Positions 39,501 through 58,260 are shown, counted from the stretch's first letter. The stretch is DNA of 64,000 nt from Phoronis australis (GCA_002633005.1 NMRA01000084.1:380708-444707), one strand, 5' to 3'. The notes: generated by a model not told the origin, from the sequence alone. A program made the numbers and translations.

Positions 39501-41081
39501 AGTTACACGTGTATATGAAAGTGCTGTGCGCTAGATTCCATAAACCGTGCGTTGGAAGTATGCTTCAAGTCTACAGGTTTTTGAAACATTTCTTTTACAA
39601 GGTTAGACTCAAGAAATAGTACCAATATTGAAACGAGACACTTCCCACAAGAAAAAGAAACCGTAAAACTTCCGTGCAGCATTATCCCGATGTCAACACG
39701 ACTTTGAGTATTTTAAATAGCAACTAGCCACAGTTTAGGTTAGAATAGAACAAAAAAGGTTCATTGGCATAATTGTCTAAAGAATAAGACTGTGCTTAAC
39801 ATGTCAGTCTTGTTGTAGTAACAACATCTGTATATCTTGAAGAACAGTGAACATGTGACTCGTGAATTAGAATTGCAAAACTGTTGAGAGAAGCGTGAAC
39901 TAAAAAAGTATTACCTGACTATTTACATGATCTCTTGCAAAACACCCATTTACAAAATCTCCAGAACCTATAAAACAGCAGTATTTCATAAGAGAGCCAA
40001 CACAGTTTTCACGATTCCATGCAATTTTGTTCGAGACTCGACAGAAAGTGTCGCCGAATTTAACGGACATATTATAATGCTAACATCTCAAACGTATTAC
40101 TTTCTGAGTTCGTCCAGAAATGTTCAACCAGTATTTTCTTCTTCTCAAAACCGATAAAATATAAATACAATATATACATACGTCATAAACAAACAAACAA
40201 ACATATACATATTTACACGATACAACAGACTTGAGCACAACAACTATGTTAGCACTGAGATTAAAGAACAGTCCTTGATCGCCAGGTGGTCACATGACCT
40301 CCTGCCGTCATCAGTTGAGGTATGATCACTTAATGAATTATGAAATACGTTGAGTCTGCTTTTCACAACTATGTCATCGCAAACAATCTTTGATACCGCT
40401 TCAGGGTATGTGGTTTGGACAGAATATTGTTATCCCTATCAAGGGACTGAGGATGCGAATTAAACGAATATCGAATAATGATGTCGCCTTGCTGTCTTTA
40501 AAAAAATTCTCCAGACCACATACATGTGTGAAAGCGAAAAGTTAACTTCAAACTGACATGGGACTTTTTGAACGATCGGTAACGTGCGCAGCAAGTGCAT
40601 GAACGCTCATGTACATTTCCGTAAGGTGAGTGGTGGAGAACTGTTATTTTCTGAACAAACAGAATATTCTTCAAATTTCACGCGTTCAGAGAACCATTCT
40701 CTACTGTTGGCACTGTGCGACACCACCTTATCGCACAGACTCGTCTCATTAGATGGTATCATGGAAGCTCTATCAGTTTACAAGAAAACTTCAAAGAAAA
40801 TTCGAGTGCCTTCAACTGAAGATATCTAGTTATAACAAGTTGCCACTTCGAACCGTAAATCATCGTCTTCCACGGCACAATTAGGAACCAGATGCCATAG
40901 ACTTCCTCCAGCGATGCCTGACGTTAGCAAAAACAAACTGCAGATTTGCTGACAACGGTGGATAACAAAATAGCAATGCAAGGGCTGGCTGGAGAAGAAT
41001 CCAGTGCAACCCGCGCTTGGTCACCTCCAGAGATCACTCTGTGTAAATTTGAAGAGTTGCACTATGCAACTTCTAGAACGT
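36501..41081. other. Hox5 3' flank / downstream DNA
   Basis: This interval lies downstream of the Hox5 stop on the minus strand and must hold its 3' UTR. The first AATAAA I find on the minus strand is at 39240-39245, about 1.8 kb past the stop, so the UTR may be long. An AAAC microsatellite lies at 40187-40202. No other exon was recognised. The plus frames at 40584-41209 partly overlap the Hox5 exon and have no family signature. Confidence 0.5.
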
Positions 41082-46715
<5,634 letters not shown>

Positions 46716-47199
46716 CTCCGTTAAGTGACCGCATCCAAGGAAAGATCTGGATTCCTTGCGAGGGTGAACTTTGATTTAACATGCCGAGTCCTGCGTGATT
46801 ATTATAGCCATACCCTTGGTGAGTTTGAGCAGCCGTGTTAGCGGGACTTGTCGCCAACGCGGTGTAGTCCTGAATTTTACAACTGCTGAGATGGTCCATA
46901 TACTGTCCGTTGTGGGCCGCGGACAACCGTGCCGAATGGTACGCTGATTCGTGGCTCGTGGGATCATAGCTACCTGCCTTGGACGTGATAGGTCGTATCT
47001 CCAGTCTATCAAATGGTGGGAAGCGTGGAAACCCGCTAGCTCCCGTCATATGCATCTCCGTGTCAGAGTAAGCGTTGACTGCGGGATTTGCCCCAAAAGC
47101 ATTCGCCTCGAACTTGCTGTCGTGTAGATAAGACTGTTGCGAATCAGTCGCAGGCAAATTGGCCTGCGCCTGTAAAATACTACTATAATACGAGCTCAT
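46716..47199 (-). CDS. Hox5: Hox5 (central-class Hox), exon 1
   Basis: It encodes 161 residues plus one base and supplies the N-terminal activation region and the Pbx-contact motif. The start MSSYYSSILQ fits the MSSY(F/Y) opening of Hox5-8 proteins and is the first ATG of the frame. The middle is rich in S, A, Y, N and H, without a known domain. The hexapeptide IFPWMRS lies at residues 152-158. The donor AACGGAG|gtgaga at 46716/46715 joins in frame to exon 2. FPWM instead of YPWM is common in Hox7/8-type proteins, another central-class trait. The exon is GC-richer than its surroundings. The other-frame open stretch at 46776-47012 is a shadow. Confidence 0.95.
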
Positions 47200-47400
47200 A
47201 ATATCTTTAGCAATTTAAGCGATGATTTGTGGCCTTTACTGTACACTATACACTGTCATAAAGCTGAGCCCAGCGTTAATATTACCGACTTAAAATATCG
47301 TCATGTGGTTTTAACACACCAATAGCATGCGCACGCAGCTGTGACGTCAGCTGACTAAAACGAGAAATGTTGCTGAACTGGTTGCCGCCTCCCGTTTCGC
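47200..47400 (-). promoter_or_regulatory. Hox5: Hox5 5' flank / putative promoter
   Basis: Elements in order upstream of the start are a CCAAT on the plus strand (47319-47323), a GCATGCGCAC NRF1-like word (47325-47334), and the compact block CAGCTG-TGACGT-CAGCTG (47336-47353). That block contains a perfect CRE palindrome TGACGTCA (47342-47349). No clear TATA box was found. The transcription start is unknown. Confidence 0.45.
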
Positions 47401-48405
47401 TTAGCCTTTTCATTCGTTTTCTGTTGCATCGCAATTCGCTCAGTTGTCATCGCAAATCTCCTTTTACATCGTGGAAATTGCCTGAAAATGAATTAAGGGA
47501 ACAGAGGAAATATTAGAGCGCATAAAAAGGTTTTCTGCTTTGAAGAGATTACGGCAATTGTTTTCTGAATGCTGATGTTTATGAATATTAATGTAATTTT
47601 TACGTTAATGTTATTATTATTAAATCCATATTGCACATATGGTCATAATTATCGGTCACTGAAATTAAATTACCGGATTTTTTGCTGATTCGCCTTTTTA
47701 AACGGGTTTTAGCTAGTTTCGACTTCTAAGAATGGTTACTGTGTAGTGGTTAGTTGTATCTGTCATATTCCTGGATTATAAACGTTATGCTATGCAGTTT
47801 GCTATTGATATAGTGAAGTCTACAGACAGCTAAAACTAAGACACGGTAGCCATGGAAAGTTTTTAATTTCTGTACTTTTTGTGATTGATGTATGAAGTTA
47901 ATAAATGTTTCACCCTACGTTGCTATAATTCGTATTATGTTATTAACGAGGTTCGTCATTTTCTGACGTAATTTCGAGTTGCTGAATAACGCGCTTGTTA
48001 ATTAATTAACATACCCGTTTCATATCATCAGCTTTTTAGTTCTTGAGGAAACTGTAATCTCGTTCAGAGCGCAGCGTTTACGTCTTTAATTTCCAAGTAA
48101 CAAATTCCTACTTAAGAAAGAAATTTAATTTGATCATAATACGAATGGGCGTTATTAAACCTGAAAATCAACTAACAACGTACCATGCGCACGCATCCGT
48201 CTTAGCTATGTATATCACTGCTTGTGTGTAACAGCGGTAAATTACGCGGGTATGAACTAAATGTTTGCTAAGCAATTGAATAAACAAATTAACGCAAAAA
48301 TACTGGAAATATCAGCGGTTGAATAACTTACCAGACGGCTTGCTGCAGTGTTCGTCGATGCGATGGTGGGACTAACTCGGGTTTCGGATAATTGGGAAGA
48401 CGGCT

Positions 48406-48407
48406 AT

Positions 48408-48464
<57 letters not shown>

Positions 48465-48466
48465 TG
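48406..48466 (+). repeat. TG dinucleotide microsatellite
   Basis: About 60 bp of near-pure (TG)n with one early TTT interruption and a CGCG at the distal end. It may adopt Z-DNA. It yields spurious CVCV frames. Confidence 0.98.
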
Positions 48467-49363
48467 TTTTTTATTTCTCAAACATCAAAATAATTCACTT
48501 TCATTTTATATTACTTTGTTTTTATTCTATCGACCAATTTCTTCTAATAAAAGCGCGACATCTCCAGAGAAATAGCGTTGCTTCTAAAAATATAAGCCGG
48601 GTTGTTGCGTTTGCTTTCAACGTATGAGGAATTCATTTCCTTCGGTGATTTTGCCAAGCCAATTTATAAATCAAATTTACTAACTTCATGAAATTGTTTC
48701 ACGCAAACTAGTTAGGTATCGTAATTTTTGCGACCTTTCAAATTAGACATATAGACTTGGTGTAATTCTATTAAAATCGCCCAGTCTAATTGTTGTGAGC
48801 GTTCTAATTGCGTATACTTTTATAACATTATAGATATATTAAACTGATTACCGCCTTTTGTGTTAGTCACATGACTATCAAACGTGCAGTTCCATTACTG
48901 CGGTCTTCCATTCAAATTCCGCTACGTGTGATGCTGTCTTTCAAAGGGCTAGAAGCCACTCAATTTTTGTAATATTTACTAGTCATTTTATCGGGTTTTC
49001 GTGAAAAAACTTTAATTCCTATCCATGCGAGTATTCAATGGTTACGTTCATTTAAAAGCCGTACTCATAGGTTCGGTCATTTTAAAGGACAAACTGTTAA
49101 AATCGATGTCCACTATACTGCGAAAATATCGCAATTATGTCGTGCGCAAAAGATAAAAATTGACACACACTTGTTTTTAATTATAAAATCTGTATGCTGG
49201 GGTATTGGACCATATTTTAAAATGCTGATAATGCCAGTAAATGTCATACACTTTGCAAGGACAGAATGTCAGTAAAAATCCTCGATGAAAAGAAAAAATA
49301 TATTTTCCAGTTACAGCTTAATTCCACTGCACTGACGTCTCAGTATCATCGGCCTCCCTGACA

Positions 49364-49387
49364 GGGGCTGGGGGGTGGGGGGGGGGG
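49364..49387 (+). other. G-rich tract with G-quadruplex potential
   Basis: The order of runs is GGGG-CT-GGGGGG-T-G11, enough for four stacked G-tracts with short loops. It could be a decayed part of one of the GC-rich MITEs, but flanking similarity is lacking. Confidence 0.5.
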
Positions 49388-50230
49388 CAGAGATGTCGAG
49401 ATCCGAAACATAGCGGCAAAATGCGTATTTTTTCTGGTAGGTACTCTGACTCTTTTCGATACCACCACTTACCGACTAAAACACCCAACCGTATCAATTT
49501 CAGCCAGCTGGTCTATTTTTATAGTACAAAGCTACTCAAAGGCGTGTAAGCAAGGCTAAGCAAGGTTTGAAACGCCATGATTTGTCAAGCGATGAGTAAA
49601 AACAAATCCCGCTTCATTTTTTTTCTCTTCTCAGGTGAATTATTTTTGCGAGCGTGATTAACTGCTCGATTGTCTCAAACATCAGAAGCCAGGCCCAACT
49701 AATTTTTCCTGCAATATTAGCTAACTTCAAGAAAATATGAAATGTCTGTGTCCAAATAACACCGCTACATTTATATTCACGTATCGATGGAACAAATGTA
49801 TAACCATCAAAGAGCTGTTTTCGCTACTTGTTATTACAAAATATATCATTATCGTAATGCCGGGTCCTCCTGAGCACAGTGTAAATATAGGTTTGTTCAC
49901 TCTATTTCTCCATCACGATGGTGCGCGTGTGCCACGTGTGCACACCTCAAAACGGTGGGCTTTAGACTACATTGTAGTTCCGAGCATTGACTAGGCGGCT
50001 GCGTGGATCTGACGATTGGGTATAGAAATAACGTCGATTTACTTAGCAAAGAAGGCCGGCTGTCCCATCTGGGGTACTGTTTGGTTCCATTTGCACAATA
50101 ATCACCATTTGCGTTTAAAATTCCAAGTTTTGTCCGTCCGGTAATGGAAACAGTTGTATAAGGTTACTGATCTCCGAGTATATTGTGGTGTGTTGGTTCG
50201 CACTAAATGTGCAGCACTGATGTAAATTTC

Positions 50231-50360
50231 ATGAGCGGATCCAAGATTTTGAGTTAGTGGTGGCCGGGGCAGATTATCAGCCTGGATTTTGCCCGCAAGA
50301 CATTCCCACCACCGATGTGCCAAATGGAATATGGGAGAATCTTAGGGGGGGGGGCATGGA
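50231..50360 (-). repeat. hAT-like MITE, truncated reverse copy
   Basis: The plus strand runs gagcggatccaagattttg, a gggg/gccc-rich middle, ggattttgcccgcaagacat, gtgccaaatggaatatggg and a G10 run. It is the reverse complement of 61735-61894 in the same order. The outer end after the G run is missing. Confidence 0.7.
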
Positions 50361-51062
50361 ACTTTATACTCTACTAGTCTTGTACATGTACGTTATCTGT
50401 AAAGCCTCAGTTCAGTAAAAAGGCTATGAGAAAGAATGGGACTACATGGACATAGGATTTTCACTGTCTCTTTGCGCATCATTTTAATTTAATTTTGGCC
50501 TTGGTCACGACAGGTTTTCACGGTCGTAAGTATTTCAGGTTTGGGTATTTTGATTAGTATTTAGGCGTGGTTGATTGCGCCAAAGTAGTTCCCATTCTAA
50601 ATTTGGAGTGGCACAGTTTTGGACCTTCCGTCTTCCTTGTTCTTTATTTGAGGGAACCTAGTATTTGTTGCTTCAAAAACAGTTTGCATGGAGCTGGAAG
50701 GAAAATGGAAACGAATTGAAACAGATGCCGATCATGTTCCTTATGCCCAGTCTACACGTATTTAGTTTTCTAACACGACGGGAGGCAATATTCCTTCTGT
50801 ATCGGTTACCCACTCGATCCACACCATCTAAAACATGTCTTATACTTTCGTGGCCTCAAATTATCCCCTCGGAAATGTTGCATATCTGGAAATTTCAAAT
50901 TGTCAACAAAAGTGATTTGGTCAACAGATGGTTAAAAATCAAGGTCTCGCAAGTTCAAATGCCGTACGCATCATTCAAAACCTTGAACCTGCATCCCGGT
51001 GTACTATTAGCTCACGCTAATGTCACATGGATATCCTGGCGAATTCCACATTATTCTCCATT

Positions 51063-51231
51063 TTGAGTGTCACGTGACTTGCTGTTATGATTGAAGTTGG
51101 CACATGCGCACACATGAAACACCTCCAAGGACATCAAGAACACTTTCCGGCCTCACATTATCCTTCACAGGTGTTTCATATGTGCGCATGTGGGAACTTC
51201 AATCATCGAAGCAAGTCATGTGACTCTCAAA
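51063..51231. repeat. foldback element with about 62-bp inverted arms
   Basis: The left arm (51063-51124) starts ttgagtgtcacgtgacttgc and passes through gattgaagtt and cacatgcgcaca to tgaaacacct. The right arm (51169-51231) is its reverse complement with roughly 85 percent identity by eye. The spacer is about 44 bp. It interrupts or flanks meaningless frames at 50665-51350. It is either a palindromic MITE or a source of hairpin RNA; the imperfect pairing is compatible with both. No matching third copy was seen in this window. Confidence 0.75.
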
Positions 51232-53379
51232 CCAGCGAAAGAAACTGCAGCCGAATACGTCATGATAACTCCGTGATGACAGCCTTAAACAGAGTTAACA
51301 GTACATCAGGAACCAGGCCGTTTGGGAATTATGTCGCCAACGGTTTTTGAAAGCAGTCAGGATTTTATCTGACTCTTGACTAAATTCGTTTGCTGTATTG
51401 ATTGAAGGCCACACTTTCGCAGATGTTGAACTCTTCAGATAGATAATTTGAGTCGACGGACTTTCAGGTTCTCCGAGGGAAAATTTGAGACTGAGAAATT
51501 ACCCGAGACGTTCGAGATGAACCCACACGTGCCCATGTCAAAACGTCACACCGTCCAAGCCGATAACGTGGAGCATTGGAAATAAAGAACGGTCTCTATA
51601 AAACAGTTCCGTCATTTTCTATCCTCGGAATCGGTGCATGACCGCAAACCAAAGAACGCGTTACTGATTTTACACGTTTGATTTATTTAAATTTGCTGAG
51701 CGCAAAAAAGTGCAAATACACTTACTTGTTACGCGTAAATTGGCATTCATTTCATTGTTCAATTTGCTTAGCAGGGTGGAAGAATAGTGTGCCTTTCAAT
51801 CATGAATTATATGGAAGTGTGCTAGATTGTCGTCACTTCTGGACAATTGACAGAAATAGAATTTCATTTGAAAACCATGATTATCAATGTGTTTTATGAC
51901 ATTGAGTTAGATAAATATTAAGACGTTTCAGTAAGTCAGAATGCAGACGCAAGTGCAAGAACACACACTAGAGTGCAATACAAATCTATACACAAAAGTT
52001 TATAATTGAATTTCTGATTTTAGGCCAAAATTTAGCAGGTATTAGACTGCAAGCGCTTTGTCATTAACCCTGTGATATTTAATATGTAATCACTCGTCCA
52101 AACTTTCGTTGTAACCCAAGACCACCATCAATGGAAAGAAAACACATGGGGAGGGGCAAACAATCAATCAGCAAAGCATCAGTCCTAAAAAAGACCGAAA
52201 GAAGAACAAAATGGGCCGAAGTCAAAGTCAGAATATTAAAATAAGTGAAACACAGTCCTAAACACGTATTCTTATGTTTGTATTGTGCATGTATATATTA
52301 CATATTTCTCCGCGATTGCCGGGTTTTTGTTTGCAGCAACACGAAGACGTCATGAATGTAAGGTGTATTAAGTGTTTTCACTAACTGCTGGGCTAATGCC
52401 ACTGCGACGAACTTGAAAATTTTATTTTCCACTATGTTCCAAAATAATGGACGTTCGATTTCTTTTTTTATCTTTTGCGTCATTGACTTCTTTTATCCCA
52501 TGCAAAACTACAAACGAAAAATAAATGGAAATGTTATGTCACGGGACAAAGATTTTAATTGAAAGTTTGTTTGTACTATAATTTGTGATTATCTACGTTT
52601 AAGTAAAAATGGCAAACAATCTCGATAAGTTATTTCTCACTTCTCCGTTAATTCTATGACTCAACACATTGCTGACCCTATATTAAGTATAAATAAAAAA
52701 CTGTGTTCTTAAAAACGTCCTTAGGTTTGAAAAACGTGTTTTCAGTCATTTGCCTTAAATAGAAATCGTGAACACCAGGTGTTGCCTAAAAAGCCACCAT
52801 AGTAAATTTTTTGCAAAATTTATTTTTAAATTTTATGTCCTTGTTCTTGTCTTAAACCATGTAGTGCCAAAACGACTTATGTAAAGTCACAATAGGGTTA
52901 TCTTTGTTTTCTTCGTGAATACGAAATTCCTCACATAACATCCACTGACAGTGAACTTCTATTTATTACACGTTAGATAAATTATCATGCAATCATGATT
53001 GTTTATATTTATTTTCAAATATCCAAGTAATCCAACAAAATTTCACAAATTATTAATTTTAAATTAGTGAATCAATGTATTTTTGTACTTTCAATAGGTA
53101 GTATCTGCCTGCAAATCAGTGTCAATTTTAGTTTAAAAATAAAATAATTAAAAGTTACATCTAAACTCCTGATGATGAAGAGACGGCTAATTGTTTATAC
53201 AAGGGCTTGCAATGAGCCGTTGATAAAGTAATAATCTTAATTGGACAAATCATCAAGTGTCAAATATTCACCTTTTTCTGTTTTGCTGTTGGATTAAAAT
53301 GAATTGGCAGCTTAGGTGGCCATGAGTCGCTCGAGGTTTTTCAAATTTATTGTAAATATATATTGTCTCGCTGGCAACA

Positions 53380-53720
53380 GCGTTCATCAGGCACGCTCTC
53401 TTGTATACATGCGCAAGATTTATGCGCACGCAACCAGCGATAAGAGCAACTCGGATTCTTTGATCTAGTGACGGCTTATAATTGAGCACATACTCGGCTT
53501 CCCAGCCCAACACTGAGATGGGAATACAATTGAATTCTCCGGCGTGCAGGGTGGCAACGTTTATTTCAATTTTATGGCGCAAAATGGAACATAAAAGTTG
53601 CGGTAAAAAATGCCTCCATAAATTATAGTTTACCAAGTGGTATGCTAGTTGCCAAGGAGACGAACGGGGATGTCTCCGTTTAGGGGAAGATAATGTTGAC
53701 CGGAGCACCGAGTCCATGCA
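53380..53720. promoter_or_regulatory. candidate conserved non-coding element, about 6.3 kb 5' of Hox5
   Basis: This block is richer in GC than its flanks. It holds a perfect X-box for RFX factors (GTTGCCAAGGAGAC, 53648-53661) and TTTAT(G/T)-type posterior-Hox words (TTTATTTC, TTTATGGC at about 53558-53578, and CCATAAATTATAG at about 53612). Because it lacks stops on the minus strand it makes the longest non-Hox frame of the window (160 codons, 53268-53750). That frame starts with a Y run from an ATT-type repeat and has no domain I recognise. I favour a regulatory block over a gene. Confidence 0.3.
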
Positions 53721-54499
53721 ACAGTAATAATAATAATAACACGCCTGCAATATTGAGTTAAAAAACTTTCACAACCCTACATTCACTTTATCAATTGCCA
53801 TGTAACTTCGAACCTCAAAATACGTCCATTATAATCACAAGTTTGTTTTTGTTATCCTGCCACACATTGATTAGCCGAATAACACATTTCGACGTTTAAA
53901 ACTAAAGATGAACCAAAGACCACAATTTTCGGTGATTGCATGTCCTTGTCAACTTCCTTTTTATAAGGTCAAAATTCCAAGCTTAAACATTACGATGAAA
54001 TTAGATTACAGTATAATTTCATCAGTATAGTACACAATATGGCGAACAAATGAAATTGTATTTTCTCGGCATGCTCATCAACGATAAATAGCACAAACCA
54101 TTTTCAAGTTCAACCATCAAACATGTTGTTTCAGAAAAGTTTGGCCAATCTCAACTACATGTACGTTGAGAGACTCTGATTAATCAAAATGGGCAGTTTT
54201 GGCACTCTTCGCGGGAACCGGTGAGATATCACCTAAATGAAACATTTAAGAGGTTTGTGTCGAATTAAAAAAATGATATTCGATTTTAGTTCGGCTTGCA
54301 TCGGCATACTTTTGTTGTTTTCAAACTGTGTTGCAGCATTTAGGTGAAATCGGGATTATAGGAGTACCATCTTTGGATACCATACAGGGCTCGACGCCTG
54401 CTAAGATGGTGGAATTTTGTGAGCCAATTGGATGTAGTGCCTCAGTTAAGTGTCTTTCGATAAGATATACTTTTTACTTGTAAATGTAATTATTTGCTG

Positions 54500-54522
54500 A
54501 TATTATTATTATTATTATTATT
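54500..54522 (+). repeat. ATT trinucleotide microsatellite
   Basis: Seven to eight uninterrupted ATT units. A similar but shorter TAA run at about 53725-53738 encodes the Y tract of a spurious frame. Confidence 0.95.
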
Positions 54523-57500
54523 GCCTGATTTTGACTTTGCGTTAAGAAATATGTACACTCGGGCTTGCGTGACGTACCAATATCGGCACTTCACGAATTT
54601 AAACAACTGATGTTTGGTTTACATGTACTGTGTACAACGCAGTTGTCTGTTTTTATCACGTTATAATCCCCGTACTGTATCCGCCCCTTCTTGAACGAGA
54701 CGTTTAGCAGACAAGTCCGCACTGACATAATGGTGGTCCGATTTGCCCTTCATAGACGTCCTAAGTATTGAGGTCTTACCGATACCATTACGAACATTAG
54801 TTAAGGATTTTATCGAGCTAATGACCTGTTAGTGCTTTTGCTCGACCCTGGTCTGAAGAGACCTCGCAATAGCAACGGGGTGTTTTATTTCCCAACTGTT
54901 ACAGTTTATTGTCGTTTTATTGTAGTGTTTACGACCGTATTAATTAAGTTTGTTCTCATGAAGAGGCATTCAAATTTTTGTCAACAAGCAAAACTATTTC
55001 CCGTTGAATATAAGGCTTTATGTTTTTCACTGCAATTACAATAAATTGTTGGTTCTGCCTGAAATGTTTTACTGAGTTCAGAGGGCCCAGCACAAAATTT
55101 CCGAATTAAATGGATCAACAGAACAAAACATAAAACATTAAACCAGAAGATGACCTCATCGGAAGCAAATTCAAGCCTTGTCTCACTCCGTTCAATTGTC
55201 GAATTTCAAAAAACACGTTCGGAATTCTAAATGTTTAATCACATTTGAAGACATTGGCATTTTGTCACAAATGGGTGGAAACAATCCATCATCACGATAC
55301 CAGTACAAAGTACACAGCTATCAAAACGAAAAGAATTAATAATGAATAAGGAATATTATAAATGGACGCAGCATAGCGATCTGAGAGTGTGCGTCCATGT
55401 TTCCTAGTTACTGAACGAATCTACCCCGTATGGGGTTTTCAACAGGCTACAACAAAGAATCCTTTTATTGCCGGATTTATTACAGCACAGGCAGAAACAA
55501 CAAATGCTGTAGTAGGTTCGAAAAAGGACGTGCAAGGCCCTTCACCATATGCACACGTGAAGGCTGCCAATGAACTGTGCGAAATATTATTATAATTTGT
55601 AAATAATGCGCAAGCAGTATGGTAAAATCAATTTGCATAATTAATGATTTGGTAATTACCATTATAGTGAAGAATAATGTAAATCATAGGATGACAATTT
55701 ACACACTTATACATTTAGTATTAGGTAAATACAAAGCTAGACGATTTATTTTTTTTAAATCTCCAAGGTATTAATCTTGCAACGTTGTCACATCTTGGAA
55801 TTTTCGAGTTAATGCCTTGCACTAAAATTATAATCGCAAGTACAATGCCTTTAAAGTCATTTTACGAATGATCTCGCAGAGTGTTACTGTAAGTTACTCC
55901 GGAGGTTTGAAGTTGGATAAATAACCATGAAACAAGTAAAATCATCCCAAATACGATAATAGTTCTGTTTCTTAGTTATTATGAACTAAAAACTGGTTTT
56001 GCTTTGAAGTACATTCTGCGTTTAGGTATTTGTGTATGGTGCCCATTATCAGAACGGTATTTAAAAACGAAACCCGATCATTGTTTGCAAATTGTCCTTT
56101 CTTAAGCAAACAACTAATAAATAAAATTCCTTTATGTGTTGACTTTAACAAGACGAGGTTTTCATTTATCGCGATGATCACTAACAACGAGCGTGTTAAT
56201 TACTTTTATGTATTTGTCAATTGTGTTGATGGCCGAGCGAATGGCGATTTCGTAACCGATAGTCCGCCAACAGTAAATATAAAAACACATTAATACGTGC
56301 AAACATCAAAACCAGGTTTCCTTGACTCAACTTTCGTGTTGATGGCACTTTAATTTTCACCTTGATCTTTACGCGACCCACGCTTTCGAAAAACTACTGT
56401 CTCAAGTTATGTACGTTACTGTACATGTAATTAAGGAAAAAATGGAAGTTCATATGGTGTGCTTGCACAATTCTCATCACTTGGAGAACAGTCGAGATAG
56501 AATGGTTATCATCTGCGCCGCCTGTTGAGTCTCGGTGCTGTGTCTCGATGTCTTTGATTTATAAATGTATGTATGGATGTCCTTCGAAATCGTTTCCCAT
56601 TCTCAAACTCCCCAATATTACAGGTGCCGAGGTCATTGACGCATTTGCAACCACCTGATCATTTAGTATTTAAATCAGCATCCTCACAGTAAAGGTGAAA
56701 ATAGTATTTTTTGTACACCAGCTGTGTTCTTCTCAACTTGAAAATAAATTATTTCAATTCATGTCTTGTACAAATTCTACCACACTTCTATGCAATTGTA
56801 TGAACGAAAATCTTCCACCATGCCCTGCCACTACCCTCGTCGTGTTTGTTTGTCACTCATCCTCAAGGTAATTTGGCTCGTAATAAACAAGTCTGCATTC
56901 AGCCAAATGCATCTACAAAACTGCTAAATGTAACTCAGTAAAATTTTATTATTTTTTTTGAAAATACAAAGCCCCCTGTGGAGTTTATTTTTTTGCTTTT
57001 ATAGTAATTTGTCATCGATTAGGTTACGTGACCATTTAAGCGGTTAATCAAAAACCAACGTAGGAAACTATCAACTTCAATGTCATTAATTCTTAATAAC
57101 AAAGTTAAAGTTTTCTGAATTATCTCATTTTCTTTTCATGCAAATTTTGACTTTTCCCCAAAAATTCATAGAGGTCCTGTTATTATCCCCTTTTGCAAAA
57201 ATAAATCGCTTTAAAGAGCAATACTTAACAACGTTTAAAGAACAATGGACAAGGTATAATATCTGAATGTTTCACCTGAGATATGTTTCGAATGACGCCA
57301 ACTTTGGACATGTTTTTCCTAGATTCTTACAAAGCCTTCAACTTAAAAACATACATTTGGAATGATACGAACCAATTTTAAATTCAAACGCGTGTCAACA
57401 TTTGATTTGCCATTGACTTGTGCTACCCATTACTGCATCATGGAAATGTATGTACGCATAAAGGTCCACCGAATTATCGTCGTAGCCAATTTTTTTACTG

Positions 57501-57959
57501 TAGTATTGTGGGGGCGCGGCTCTGGGCAGTAAACCCTGTGAGGACTGATTCGTTCAAACTACTCAGCTACAGCCGCCTGTAGGAGGACTGTTTCCTTTTG
57601 AAATGTAACTGCACGTGTCAAAGCCGACCTCATTACTAACGTCATTATTGTCCTGGGACATTTGTCAGCGGTGAGGTTTGCTTTGTTTTACTTTTGGGTT
57701 AGCCAAATCTGAGCATTAATGGCGCCTTTAGGTTATGCAGGAAGTTATCGACAAGTCTGCATTTGATAAAATATCAAAAACTGTCGATTTTGAACCAGTA
57801 AAAGTATAGTTTGTGACAGAAGCATGACCGTAGGGAGTGATTTGCGACTTATCTGCCATGATTATGTCACGAGACCTGTCTGTTAAGCAAAATTTAGAAA
57901 AAAATATGAAGTGCATTGATAGCAAAACAACGGCGGAAAAACATGATGATGTTTTGTTT

Positions 57960-58260
57960 GATATAAATGTTCACATAAAAATTCAAAAAAGCTGTTTAGT
58001 AACACATTTCTAAATTATCATTTTGTATTCTTTCATGCAACTTTTGAGTATTCCATGAAATCATAAAAGTTTTATTTTTAATAGCCTCTCATGTAAATGT
58101 AGAACATTTTAAAAACAGTTCCTAAAAACACTGTTTTGGAGAAAACTGCATAAATCCCAGTACCTGTAAGTTCCAATTGAATCCGATTAGCCATTTCTGA
58201 GATGCTCGAAATATATCCACATTTGGTCATTATATGTTGGGTTCTACATGAGATTAGCAA
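57960..58260 (+). repeat. diverged dispersed repeat, copy 2
   Basis: It shares ordered words with 18900-19240, including gttttggagaa and (ga)ttagccatttctgagat. Similarity is patchy and judged by eye. Boundaries are unknown. Confidence 0.35.

Larger units (their letters stand above)
47401..50230. other. intergenic DNA 5' of Hox5
   Basis: No exon was recognised. It contains the TG microsatellite, a G-rich tract (49364-49387) and otherwise AT-rich DNA. The open frames at 48348-48627 are created by the TG repeat (CVCVCV...). Confidence 0.55.

Noticed and set aside
46776-47012. 78-codon alternative frame within Hox5 exon 1
   Set aside because: It overlaps the recognised coding frame and has no domain; shadow.
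48348-48627. Two frames with cysteine-valine repeats
   Set aside because: Produced entirely by the TG microsatellite.
50665-51066. 133-codon plus frame as a gene
   Set aside because: No domain or homologue recognised, and it ends in the foldback element; likely a chance frame.
53268-53750. 160-codon minus frame as a new gene
   Set aside because: It starts in a TAA-type repeat giving a Y run, has no recognisable domain and no partner exon. I kept the region only as a possible regulatory block.
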